Shown piece after piece: positions 36,037-43,890 of a DNA stretch of 64,000 nucleotides; the first letter of the stretch is position 1; the number at the start of each line of letters is the position of its first letter. Both the position numbers and the translations under genes were made by a program. The stretch lies in assembly GCA_016191815.1 (NCBI GenBank), contig JACPVI010000035.1, forward strand, positions 123,969 through 187,968, written 5' to 3'. Below the pieces are notes generated by a model, which had not been told where the DNA came from, made no database searches, and saw only the letters and a list, made by a program, of their open reading frames with translations. The stretch comes from Myxococcales bacterium (GTDB lineage Bacteria > Myxococcota > Myxococcia > Myxococcales > Myxococcaceae).

Positions 36037-36891
36037 TCACCTGCGCAAGATTGCCAACAGCCTGTCGAGATCCTCGTACGAGTAGAACTCCATCTCCAGC
36101 GTACCCTTCCCTCCTCGGTCGTGGAGCCGGACCTTGGTCCCCAGCTTGCGCTGCAGCTCCTCGACCACGCTGCGCGCCTGCGGGCTCTGGCGCGCCTCTT
36201 TCTTCCGACCGCTCCCGCCCCGGCCCCGCTTCACCCGCCGCTCCGTCTCCCGCACCGAGAGCCGCTCGGAAACCACCGCCCGCGCCAGATTGGCCATCTC
36301 CGAGGCCTTCCCCAGCCCGAGCAGCGCCCGGGCGTGGCCCATGTCGATGGCCCCCTCCACGAGCATCCCCCGCACTTCCTCGGGCAGCCCCAAGAGCCTG
36401 AGCGCGTTGGCCACCGTGGAGCGGTCCTTGCCCACCCGCTGGGACAGCTGCTCCTGGGTGAGCGAGCGCTCCTCCATCAGCCGCCGGTAGGCCTGCGCCT
36501 CCTCGATGGGGTTCAGGTCCTCGCGCTGGAGGTTCTCCACCAGCGCCATCTCGAAGGCGTCCGCGTCGGTCGCCTCTCTGAGCAGCGCGGGAATCTCCTT
36601 GAGCCCTGCGAGCTGGGCCGCCCGCCACCTGCGCTCTCCGGCGATCAGCCGGTAGCCCTTCCCGTCCCTGCGCACCAGCACCGGCTGGATGACTCCCTGC
36701 GAGCGGATGGACTCCGCCAGGCCGGCCAGGCCCTCTTCGTGGAAGGCCTTTCGCGGCTGGGCGCCGTCCCGCCGGACTTCCTCCAGGGGGAGCCGCAAGA
36801 CCCCTTTGCCTTCCTGGGCGGGAGGGCTCGCCTGGGGGATGAGCGCGGAGAGGCCTCGCCCCAGCGCCCGCTTCTTCTCGCCGTAGATCAC
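36037..36891 (-). CDS. parB: Chromosome-partitioning protein ParB
   Basis: 284 aa. Starts with RALGRGLSALIP; CTP-binding motif GERRWRAAQLAGL, ENLQREDLNPIEEAQAY, a helix-turn-helix (LTQEQLSQRVGKDRSTVANALRLL) and the C-terminal dimerisation domain. It loads at parS and spreads as a CTP-dependent clamp. A candidate parS lies 0.9 kb upstream at 37815. parA lies 52 bases upstream on the same strand. Confidence 0.96.
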   Translation of the reverse strand: MIYGEKKRALGRGLSALIPQASPPAQEGKGVLRLPLEEVRRDGAQPRKAFHEEGLAGLAESIRSQGVIQPVLVRRDGKGYRLIAGERRWRAAQLAGLKEIPALLREATDADAFEMALVENLQREDLNPIEEAQAYRRLMEERSLTQEQLSQRVGKDRSTVANALRLLGLPEEVRGMLVEGAIDMGHARALLGLGKASEMANLARAVVSERLSVRETERRVKRGRGGSGRKKEARQSPQARSVVEELQRKLGTKVRLHDRGGKGTLEMEFYSYEDLDRLLAILRR

Positions 36892-36943
36892 CTTCTTCGC
36901 TCCCGGCCTCGCATCGACCAGCGCCTCCCCCTTGGGCTCCCTC

Positions 36944-37759
36944 TTATGCCACGGCCCTCGAGCCTTGTCCCTTTCCGCGAGGAGGCTCGCCCCTTCCTTT
37001 TTCCCGCCGCATGATCTCGTTCCCCAAAGCCAGGTAGCTCTCGCAGCCCTTGGACTTGATGTCGTAGAGGAGGACCGGCTTTCCGAAGCTCGGGCACTCC
37101 GAGAGCCTGACGTTGCGGGGCACCACCGCCCTGAACACCAGCTCGGGAAAGTGCGAGCGCACCTCCTTTGCCACCTGGTGGGCGATGTTCGCCCGCACGT
37201 CGAACATGGTGAGCAGGATGCCCTCGGTCTCCAGCCTGGGGTTCAGCCCCTTCTTCACCAGCTCGATGGTGCGGAGCAGCTGAGTCAGCCCCTCCAGGGC
37301 GTAGTACTCGCACTGCAGGGGGATGAGCACCGAGTCCGCGGCGGTGAGGGCATTGAGGGTGAGCAGCCCCAAAGAGGGCGGGCAGTCGATGAGGACGTAG
37401 TCGTAGCTTCGGGAGAGCGGGGAGAGGGCCTCTTTGAGCCGGAACTCGCGCCGCTCCTGGCCGACCAGCTCGATCTCCGCGCCGGTGAGGTCCGCGTTGG
37501 AGGGGACCACCTCCAGAAACCGCAGCTCGGTTTGGTGGACCAGCTCCCGCATCGGGCGGCCGCCGATCAAGGCGTCGTAGATGGTGCCGGAGAGTCCCTC
37601 CCGGCCGACCCCCAGGCCGCTGCCGGCGTTCCCCTGCGGGTCGATGTCCACGAGCAGGGTCTTCCGCTCGGCGGCGGCCAGCGAAGCGGCCAGGTTGACC
37701 GCGGTGGTGGTCTTTCCCACCCCGCCCTTCTGATTGGAGATGCAGATGACCCGGCCCAC
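36944..37759 (-). CDS. parA: Chromosome-partitioning ATPase ParA
   Basis: 271 aa. Deviant Walker [17 protein letters not shown] (residues 9-24), Walker A' [13 protein letters not shown] and Walker [13 protein letters not shown]. It moves ParB-parS complexes during segregation using the nucleoid as a track. It lies between rsmG and parB, the common order near oriC. Confidence 0.96.
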   Translation of the reverse strand: MGRVICISNQKGGVGKTTTAVNLAASLAAAERKTLLVDIDPQGNAGSGLGVGREGLSGTIYDALIGGRPMRELVHQTELRFLEVVPSNADLTGAEIELVGQERREFRLKEALSPLSRSYDYVLIDCPPSLGLLTLNALTAADSVLIPLQCEYYALEGLTQLLRTIELVKKGLNPRLETEGILLTMFDVRANIAHQVAKEVRSHFPELVFRAVVPRNVRLSECPSFGKPVLLYDIKSKGCESYLALGNEIMRREKGRGEPPRGKGQGSRAVA

Positions 37760-37814
37760 GGCCGGGACTTACACGCCCTTCGGCCCCCATCTCAAGCGAA
37801 AGGTGCCCCCTCGA

Positions 37815-37830
37815 TGTTCCACGTGGAACG
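37815..37830. promoter_or_regulatory. parS centromere site
   Basis: TGTTCCACGTGGAACG matches the ParB palindrome TGTTCCACGTGGAACA at 15 of 16 positions (last base G). It lies in the 71-base gap between parA and rsmG, abutting the rsmG stop codon. Only this copy was noticed in the window. Confidence 0.88.
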
Positions 37831-38487
37831 TCAGGCGGGCCGGTCGAAGCGCGCCACCGCCCGCTCCGCCCCCGAAAAGGGCAGCCGGTAGCCCCTGAGC
37901 GAGACGAGGGCGAGAGAAGCCGCCCGGCCCAGCTGGGCCAGCTCGGATTTTGGCGGGGCCCGCCCGAGCATCGTGAGCACCCGGCCGTTGGGGAGCGCGT
38001 AGGGAGCGGCCAGCGGGAGCCAGGCGGAGGGCTCGGCGAGCGCCCTCGACACCACCGCCTCGCAGCGCGGCACTCTCTCCGCCTCCGGCTCGCCTTTGGC
38101 TCGCCCCTGCACCGCCCGCGCGCCCTCCAGCCGAAGCTGCGCCAAGGCGTGCTTGAGGAAGCCCACCTTCTTCGCCGAAGCCTCGAGGAGGGTGAGCTCC
38201 AAGTCCGGCCGGACGAGCTTGGCCGGCAGGCCGGGGAAGCCCGCCCCCGCCCCGATGTCGAGGAGCGAGCGGACGCCCTCCAGCTCGGGGAGGATGGCGA
38301 GGGAGTCCAGGAGGTGCTTTTCCACGCCTTCCAGGGGGTCCGAAATCGCGGTGAGGTTAACCTTTCGGTTCCACCTCAAGACCTCCAGAAGCAGCCAAAC
38401 GAGCCGCGCAGCGGCTTCATCGGAGAACTCGAGGCCGAGCGCTCCCGCCCCGGCCTGAAGGCGCTCCTCGAGGGTGGTGTTATCCAC
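37831..38487 (-). CDS. rsmG: 16S rRNA (guanine-527-N7)-methyltransferase RsmG
   Basis: 218 aa from the GTG at 38487, chosen because GGAGG lies 5 bases upstream; the TTG at 38514 has no such site. Class I methyltransferase motifs: WNRKVNLTAISDP, LLDIGAGAGFPGLPAKL (SAM binding), LLEASAKKVGFLKH and VVSRALAE. It is also known as GidB and is linked to streptomycin response. A perfect DnaA box overlaps its start codon. Confidence 0.95.
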   Translation of the reverse strand: MDNTTLEERLQAGAGALGLEFSDEAAARLVWLLLEVLRWNRKVNLTAISDPLEGVEKHLLDSLAILPELEGVRSLLDIGAGAGFPGLPAKLVRPDLELTLLEASAKKVGFLKHALAQLRLEGARAVQGRAKGEPEAERVPRCEAVVSRALAEPSAWLPLAAPYALPNGRVLTMLGRAPPKSELAQLGRAASLALVSLRGYRLPFSGAERAVARFDRPA

Positions 38488-38488
38488 A
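38480..38488. promoter_or_regulatory. Perfect DnaA box at the rsmG start
   Basis: TTATCCACA, an exact match to the TTATNCACA consensus, overlapping the rsmG GTG start. A second near-match, TTGTCCACA, is at 38563-38571 within the end of mnmG. Confidence 0.7.
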
Positions 38489-38510
38489 GCGACCCTCCGG
38501 CGGAGCGAGC

Positions 38511-40385
38511 TCAACTGCGCGGAATGATTGGCACACTTTGGCGGCCTGGGCTTGCAAACACCTTGTCCACAGGGGCCTCCCGCCTAAGGTGTACGAGGAG
38601 CAGGGCGAGCGCCGCGGGGGTGAGCCCGGGGATTCGCCGGGCGCCGCCCACCGTCTCCGGCCGGTGCCGGGAGAGCTGCTCGGCCGCCTCGGCGGACAGC
38701 CCCCGGATTCTGGAGAAGTCCATCCCGGCAGGGATTGCCCAGCTGTCCTGGGCCTCGGTCTTGCGCAGTGCGGCACGGTCGGCCCGAGCGATGTAGCCCT
38801 GGTACTTGAGCTGGACCTCCACCTCCTCGCGCACCTCCGTGGGGAGGGCGGGCCGGGAGAAGTCCAGCGGCGGGAGGGTGTCGTAGCTGCCGCCGGGGGC
38901 CTTGAGGGCCCTTGCCAGCGGGCTGGCCTCGAGCCTGGCCACCTCGGCTTCGATGGCCGCCCGCTTCCGCTCCGCCCTCAGCATCTCCTCCTCCCCCACC
39001 AGCCCCGCGCGGTGGCCGTGGGCGCGGAGCCTTAGGTCCGCGTTTCCCTCCCGGAGCCGAAGCCGGTGCTCCGAGCGGGAGGTGAGCATCCGGAACGGCT
39101 CGTCCACGCCGCGGGTGACCAGCTCGTCCACCAGCACCGCCCCGTGGGCCTCCTCGCGGCCGAGGACCAAAGGCCGCTTCCCTCTCAGCTTGAGGGCGGC
39201 GTTCACCCCTGCCCACAGCCCCTGGAAGGCGGCCTCCTCGTAGCCGGAGGTGCCGTTGAGCTGTCCGGCGAAGTAGAGCCCACAGAGCCGCTTCGTCTCC
39301 AGGGTGGGCCAAAGCTGGGTGGGAGGGGCGTAGTCGTACTCCACCGCGTAGCCGAACCGGGCCACCTCCGCCTCCTCCAGTCCGGGGATGGTGTGGAGGA
39401 GCTCCAGCTGCACCTGCTCGGGCAGGCTGGTGGAGAGGCCGGCCGGGTAGACGAGCTGGCTGTGATGCCCCTCCGGCTCGAGGAAGAGCTGGTGGCGGGC
39501 GCGGTCGGCGAAGCGCACCACCTTGTCCTCCAGCGACGGGCAATAGCGCGGTCCCCGCCCGACGATTACCCCCCGGTAGAGGGGAGAGCGGCAAAGGTGC
39601 CGCCGCACCACCTCGTGGGTCCGCTCGGTGGTGAAGGTGATGTGGCAGGAAAGCTGCGGGAGGAGGGGAAAGGGGGAGCCCCCCTCCACCTCCCTCGCGG
39701 TGCGGAGCGAGAACGGCCTTGGCTTGGGGTCGCCGCTCTGGGCCTCGAGCCGCCCGCGGTCGATGGAGCGGCCGAAGAGCCTGGGGGGCGTCCCGGTCTT
39801 GAAGCGGCCAAGCTCGAAGCCCAGCCGAAGCAGGCTCCCCGACAGCCCCTCCGCGGAGCGGTCCCCGTGGCGGCCGCCCACCTCCTTGCGCTCGCCGGCG
39901 TGCATCAGGGCGCGGAGGAAGGTGCCGGTGGTCACCACCACCGCCTGGGCGAGAAGCTCGCTGCCGTCCGAAAGCCTCACCCCCGCCACCCGGCCGCCCT
40001 CCGCCAGAACCTCCTCCACCTCCCCCTCGAAGAGCTCGAGCCTGCCCTCCCCGCGAAGCGCCCGGGCCATCGCAAGGGAGTAGGCCTCCCGGTCGCAGAG
40101 CACCCGGGTGGAGCGCACCGCCGGGCCCTTGGAGGCGTTGAGGGTGCGGTAGTGCGTCCCGGAGAGGTCCGCCGCCCGGGCCATCTCGCCGCCGAGGGCG
40201 TCCAGCTCGCGCACCAGGTGCCCTTTGGCGGTGCCGCCGATGGCCGGGTTGCAGCTCATCGCGGCGATCCGCCCCAGGGCCAGGGTGACTCCGGCGGTGG
40301 AGAGCCCCATCCGGGCGCAGCAGAGGGCCGCCTCACACCCGGCGTGGCCCAGGCCCACCACCACTACCTCGTAGCGCAAAGACAT
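38511..40385 (-). CDS. mnmG: tRNA uridine 5-carboxymethylaminomethyl modification enzyme MnmG
   Basis: 624 aa. FAD-binding N-terminus [46 protein letters not shown] and the C-terminal [11 protein letters not shown] region with [18 protein letters not shown]. With MnmE it installs (c)mnm5 groups on wobble uridine of several tRNAs. It is 23 bases upstream of rsmG; the mnmE gene is separate at 41.5 kb on the same strand, with one unrelated gene between. Confidence 0.96.
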   Translation of the reverse strand: MSLRYEVVVVGLGHAGCEAALCCARMGLSTAGVTLALGRIAAMSCNPAIGGTAKGHLVRELDALGGEMARAADLSGTHYRTLNASKGPAVRSTRVLCDREAYSLAMARALRGEGRLELFEGEVEEVLAEGGRVAGVRLSDGSELLAQAVVVTTGTFLRALMHAGERKEVGGRHGDRSAEGLSGSLLRLGFELGRFKTGTPPRLFGRSIDRGRLEAQSGDPKPRPFSLRTAREVEGGSPFPLLPQLSCHITFTTERTHEVVRRHLCRSPLYRGVIVGRGPRYCPSLEDKVVRFADRARHQLFLEPEGHHSQLVYPAGLSTSLPEQVQLELLHTIPGLEEAEVARFGYAVEYDYAPPTQLWPTLETKRLCGLYFAGQLNGTSGYEEAAFQGLWAGVNAALKLRGKRPLVLGREEAHGAVLVDELVTRGVDEPFRMLTSRSEHRLRLREGNADLRLRAHGHRAGLVGEEEMLRAERKRAAIEAEVARLEASPLARALKAPGGSYDTLPPLDFSRPALPTEVREEVEVQLKYQGYIARADRAALRKTEAQDSWAIPAGMDFSRIRGLSAEAAEQLSRHRPETVGGARRIPGLTPAALALLLVHLRREAPVDKVFASPGRQSVPIIPRS

Positions 40386-40615
40386 GGGCGGCGGACTCTA
40401 CCCGCACCCCAATGAAGCCGCGACCGGCGAGCCCCGTCGGTGTTCCCAACTTCGGAGGACTCGGTGAGGAGCACCTGGACCCACATGGCAAGCCGCGGCA
40501 GGGGAGGGGCGAGGCTGTCGCAGATCCGCCGCGGGGGCCGCCCGTTGAAGGGCGCCATGTCGGGAACTTGGAAGGTGGCCGGCGCCTTGCTGTGTCGAAT
40601 GGGAAGGAGAGAGCC
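40386..40615. other. Intergenic region between divergent mnmG and MshEN gene
   Basis: 230 bases carrying the promoters of both divergent genes. No supported ORF, no repeat of note. Confidence 0.35.
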
Positions 40616-41497
40616 ATGAAGCGTTCCAACGTGGGAGACCTCCTCCTGGAGATGGGGGCGATCGACCGGCTCCAGCTCCAGGCGGGCCTGGCGCACCAGC
40701 GCAAGTGGGGGATGCCGCTGGGGAAGGCGCTCACCGAGCAAGGCTTCTGCTCCCGAGGCCAACTGATGGCCGCGCTCAGCCGCCAGGCGGGGCTTCCCTC
40801 CATCGACTTGGACCAGGTGAGGCCGGATGCGTCGCTGGTCGGGCTCTTGGGCCTCAAGCTGGCGCGAAAGCACAAGGTGGTGCCGCTGCGCTTGGAGGGA
40901 GAACGCAAGGAGGTGCTGGTGGTGGCGATCGCCGCCCCGGCCACCCTGGCTTCGCTGGACGAGGCGCGGAGCTTCTCGGGCAAGAAGCATGTGTCCGCGT
41001 TCCTCGCCGACGACGACGCCATCGAGCGCGCCATCGGGAGGCTGTACTTGGGCTACGCGGGAGTGGAGGCGCCCAAGGTGGCGCCCCTCAACCGCGCGAT
41101 GAGGCTGGGCGAGCGGGAGCTGGAGCCGGAGGCGATAGACCCCAGGGAAGAGGAGCGGCCGGTGCTGGTGTTCGGCTGGGAGCCGGGGGTGGGGAAGACG
41201 CTGGCGCTGCTTTTGGCCTCAGAGGGCATCCCGGCCAAGGTGTGCGGGCGGGAGGAGCTGGCTCGGGGAAGCGGAGACGACCTCGTCCTCGCGCCCCTGC
41301 CGGCCGCGGAGGCTGCGCTCGGGGGAGCCTCCTTCCGGGGCCGGCTGTTGGTGGCGGTGAAACGCCAGTCGGAGGACCTGGCGCGGGTGTGGCGGGTGGG
41401 GGCCTGCGGGGTTTTGCTCGCCCCGGTGGAGGCCGGGCTGCTGGTCCAGGCGGTGCGCCGGACGATGGAGAGCACCCCTCCCAAGCAGGCTGCTTAG
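40616..41497 (+). CDS. MshEN-domain protein with C-terminal receiver-like region
   Basis: 293 aa; GGAAGGAGA (40602-40610) supports the ATG. Residues 1-145 are a GspE/MshE N-terminal domain (NVGDLLLEMGAIDRLQLQAGL, LSRQAGLPSIDLD, RKHKVVPLRLEG), which in related proteins binds c-di-GMP or anchors the type II secretion/pilus ATPase. The C-terminal part (about 180-285; VLVFGWEPGVGKTLALLLASEG) looks like a receiver-type fold but lacks the phosphoacceptor Asp context and contains GVGKT by chance or as a P-loop. It resembles the N-terminus of the 28.5-kb hybrid protein. Confidence 0.7.
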   Translation: MKRSNVGDLLLEMGAIDRLQLQAGLAHQRKWGMPLGKALTEQGFCSRGQLMAALSRQAGLPSIDLDQVRPDASLVGLLGLKLARKHKVVPLRLEGERKEVLVVAIAAPATLASLDEARSFSGKKHVSAFLADDDAIERAIGRLYLGYAGVEAPKVAPLNRAMRLGERELEPEAIDPREEERPVLVFGWEPGVGKTLALLLASEGIPAKVCGREELARGSGDDLVLAPLPAAEAALGGASFRGRLLVAVKRQSEDLARVWRVGACGVLLAPVEAGLLVQAVRRTMESTPPKQAA

Positions 41498-41537
41498 GGC
41501 CGGCGCTATGACCCGGGGGCGGGACCGGGACCGACAA

Positions 41538-41551
41538 GTTCGCCGGCGAAC
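41538..41551. terminator. Palindrome between convergent genes
   Basis: GTTCGCCGGCGAAC, a perfect 14-bp palindrome at the end of the 53-base gap between the MshEN gene and mnmE, touching the mnmE stop. It could contribute to termination of either transcript. Confidence 0.35.
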
Positions 41552-42873
41552 TACTTCCCCAGGCAGAAGCGCCCGAAGATGGCGTCCAGAAGCTCCTCCG
41601 GAGCGCTCTCCCCGGTTATCTCCCCCAGCGCCTCGACCGAGAGGCCCACCTCTCCGGCCACCGCCTCCTCGGCCCCGAGCAGGCTCGCGGAGTGCGCCCG
41701 CTCCAGCGCTTCCACCGCCCTCCGCAGCGCATCGGCGTGGCGCTCCGAAGTGAGCGCCACCGCCTCCGGGGTCCGCCCACCCACCAGCCTTCGGAGGATT
41801 TCCGCTCGCAGCTCCGCCTCCCCCTCGCCGGTCAACCCGCTCGCCGAAACCGCCCCCGCCGGGGCGGGCGCACCCAGGTCGGCCTTCCCCGCGACGGTGA
41901 TGAGCGGGCCCTTTGCCTCCTTGGCCCACCTCTCTGCCTCGGCCGCCCCCGCCCAGGGGGGAAGCACCAGCACCGAGAGGTCCGCCCCAAGGAGCGCGGC
42001 CCGGGTCCGCTCCACCCCCATCGCCTCCAGTCGGCCCCCCGCCTCTGTGAGCCCGGCGGTGTCCACCAGGGTGAGGGCCAGCCCAGAAAGCTCCAGCCTG
42101 GCCTCGAGCGCGTCGCGGGTGGTTCCCGGCTCGGCGTCCACCAGGGCGCGTTCCTCGCCGAGCAGCCGGTTGAAGAGGGTGGACTTGCCCGCATTCGCCG
42201 GTCCGCAGAGCACCACCCGGGCTCCTCGCCTTAGCAGCCGGCCGAAGCCGGCCTGGGAGAGCAGCGCGGCCGCCTCCTTTTGCGATAGCTCCAGCCTCTC
42301 CCGTGTCCCGGCTGCGGCGCCTTCCGTTTCTTCCGGGAAATCCAGGCTTGCCTCGATGTCTGCTTGTAAGGCCAGGAGGGGCTGGCGGATGGCGCGCACC
42401 TTCTCGGAGAGGGCTCCGCGGGCCTGGGCGGCGGCGGCGCGCACCTGGGCCTCGGACTCGGCGGCCACCAGGTCCGCGACCGCCTCGGCGCGGGCGAGGT
42501 CCAGCCGCCGGTTGAGGAAGGCGCGACGGGTGAATTCGCCCGGCTCGGCCGGCCTGGCCCTCCCGCCGCGGAGCAAGAGCTCCAGCAGCATCTGCATCAG
42601 CCGGGGGGAGCCGTGGGCTTGCAGCTCCACCACCTCCTCCCCGGTGTAGGAGTGGGGCGCCCGGAAATAGAGGAAGAGGCCTTGGTCCAAGAGCTCTCCC
42701 TGGGCGTCCACCATCCGGGTGAAGTAGGCCCGGCGCGGCTCGGGAGGGGAGGGGACGTCCGGCGCGATGGGAAGGGCCAGCTCCAAGGCCAGCGGCCCAG
42801 ACAGCCGCACCACCCCGAGGCCGCCCATGGCCTGAGGAGTCGCCACCGCGGCGATGGTGGAGGAGGCGCTCAC
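41551..42873 (-). CDS. mnmE: tRNA modification GTPase MnmE
   Basis: 440 aa, GTG start with GGAGGTGGG upstream. N-terminal tetrahydrofolate-binding domain (TIAAVATPQAMGGLGVVRLSG, PHSYTGEEVVELQAHG), helical domain, inserted G domain with GPANAGKSTLFN (near 225), DTAGL and the terminal FCLGK (the catalytic-Cys CxGK). It is somewhat short because of a compact G domain. It acts with MnmG on wobble uridines. Confidence 0.96.
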   Translation of the reverse strand: MSASSTIAAVATPQAMGGLGVVRLSGPLALELALPIAPDVPSPPEPRRAYFTRMVDAQGELLDQGLFLYFRAPHSYTGEEVVELQAHGSPRLMQMLLELLLRGGRARPAEPGEFTRRAFLNRRLDLARAEAVADLVAAESEAQVRAAAAQARGALSEKVRAIRQPLLALQADIEASLDFPEETEGAAAGTRERLELSQKEAAALLSQAGFGRLLRRGARVVLCGPANAGKSTLFNRLLGEERALVDAEPGTTRDALEARLELSGLALTLVDTAGLTEAGGRLEAMGVERTRAALLGADLSVLVLPPWAGAAEAERWAKEAKGPLITVAGKADLGAPAPAGAVSASGLTGEGEAELRAEILRRLVGGRTPEAVALTSERHADALRRAVEALERAHSASLLGAEEAVAGEVGLSVEALGEITGESAPEELLDAIFGRFCLGK

Positions 42874-42901
42874 CTCGCTCCCACCTCCAACCTATGGAGG
42901 C

Positions 42902-43123
42902 TCAATCCTCCTCGTCCGCCCGGCCGCGGGCGGCGCGCTCCACCTCGGCGCGGTGCTCGTTGATGTACTTCTCCACCGCCTCGTCCTCCAGGCCCAAGTC
43001 CCTGAGCACCCCGGGGTAGATGCCCTGGAAGGCCGGAGTGTCCTCCAGCTCGCGCAGGCGGAAGGACATCTTGAGCACCGCAGCTCCCCACAATTTGTCC
43101 TTGAGCGACTTCGGCTTGCCCAT
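42902..43123 (-). CDS. Small conserved protein between khpB and mnmE
   Basis: 73 aa, ATG at 43123. Hydrophilic and mostly helical, with FRLRELEDTPAFQGIYPGVL and an acidic/basic C-terminus. I do not recognise the family. It is embedded in the conserved yidC-khpB-mnmE operon (17 bases after khpB and 28 bases before mnmE), so it is likely expressed and conserved in relatives. It would be missed by longest-ORF calling because a longer shadow frame covers it. Confidence 0.65.
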   Translation of the reverse strand: MGKPKSLKDKLWGAAVLKMSFRLRELEDTPAFQGIYPGVLRDLGLEDEAVEKYINEHRAEVERAARGRADEED

Positions 43124-43140
43124 CGCGTTTTCCCGCCCGG

Positions 43141-43857
43141 CTATTCCTCCTCCGATTCCTCGTCCTCCGGCAGGGCGCGCCCCGGCATCGGTGCCGGCTT
43201 GTCCGGGAGGAAGGACACCCTCCGGCCCCTTCCTTCGCCTTCCAGGCGGACCGAGGCCCCTGTCAGTCCGCTGGCCGACTTGAGCATCCGGGCGCGGTCC
43301 TCCGCCTTCATCCCCAGGACTGCGTAGTGGCGGCCGAGGCGGGCAGACTTCCCCTGGAGCAGACGCGCCAGGTGGGCGATGTCGGCGTCCTCGGACACCT
43401 CCAGGGCGGCCTCCTCGGGGGCAGCCGGCCTGGGCCTCTGGGCGGGCGCGGCTCCGTTTGGCCTTCCCGCCGGCCTGGGGGCGGGCCTGCCTTCGGCTCT
43501 CACCGGTGCCTGCTTGGCGGGAGGCGGCGGCCGGGCCGGGCGCGGCTCGGGGTGGGCGCCCACGCCGATGGAGATCCACCTCCGCTCGGTCTGCGGGCGG
43601 TTGACAATCTTGTTGGCGAGAAACTGCAAGGCGTCCACCATCTGGGAGCGGCGGCCCGGCTGCACTCCCGCCACTTCGCCCTCGAAGAAGACCGCGATGG
43701 AGATGCCTCCGTCGGCGGCGTCCTTCACCTCCAGCCGGGCGGAGAGCCCCATCAGCCTGAGGATGTCCGCCACCACCCTTTCGGCCCACGCTTTCTTCTC
43801 GGGGCCGGCGGGCGCTCCTTGGACGTTGCTCTCGCCGGCGGTCTCGAGCTCACTCAT
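43141..43857 (-). CDS. khpB: KhpB/Jag-like RNA-binding protein
   Basis: 238 aa. A KH-type domain (about 20-100) has IAVFFEGEVAGVQPGRRSQMVDALQFLANKIVNR, matching the Jag KH core. A Pro/Ala-rich linker follows. The C-terminal R3H domain usual in KhpB is not recognisable: the region HYAVLGMKAEDRARMLKSASG lacks the R-x3-H signature. In other bacteria KhpB pairs with KhpA to bind many RNAs. It follows yidC directly, the standard order. Confidence 0.75.
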   Translation of the reverse strand: MSELETAGESNVQGAPAGPEKKAWAERVVADILRLMGLSARLEVKDAADGGISIAVFFEGEVAGVQPGRRSQMVDALQFLANKIVNRPQTERRWISIGVGAHPEPRPARPPPPAKQAPVRAEGRPAPRPAGRPNGAAPAQRPRPAAPEEAALEVSEDADIAHLARLLQGKSARLGRHYAVLGMKAEDRARMLKSASGLTGASVRLEGEGRGRRVSFLPDKPAPMPGRALPEDEESEEE

Positions 43858-43890
43858 CGGTCCCTCGCTTTGCTTTGGGGGCGGGCCGCT

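Noticed and set aside
41170..41230. Reading GVGKT in the 40616 protein as a functional P-loop
   Set aside because: It lies in a receiver-like strand context without Walker B or other NTPase motifs; coincidence is more likely.
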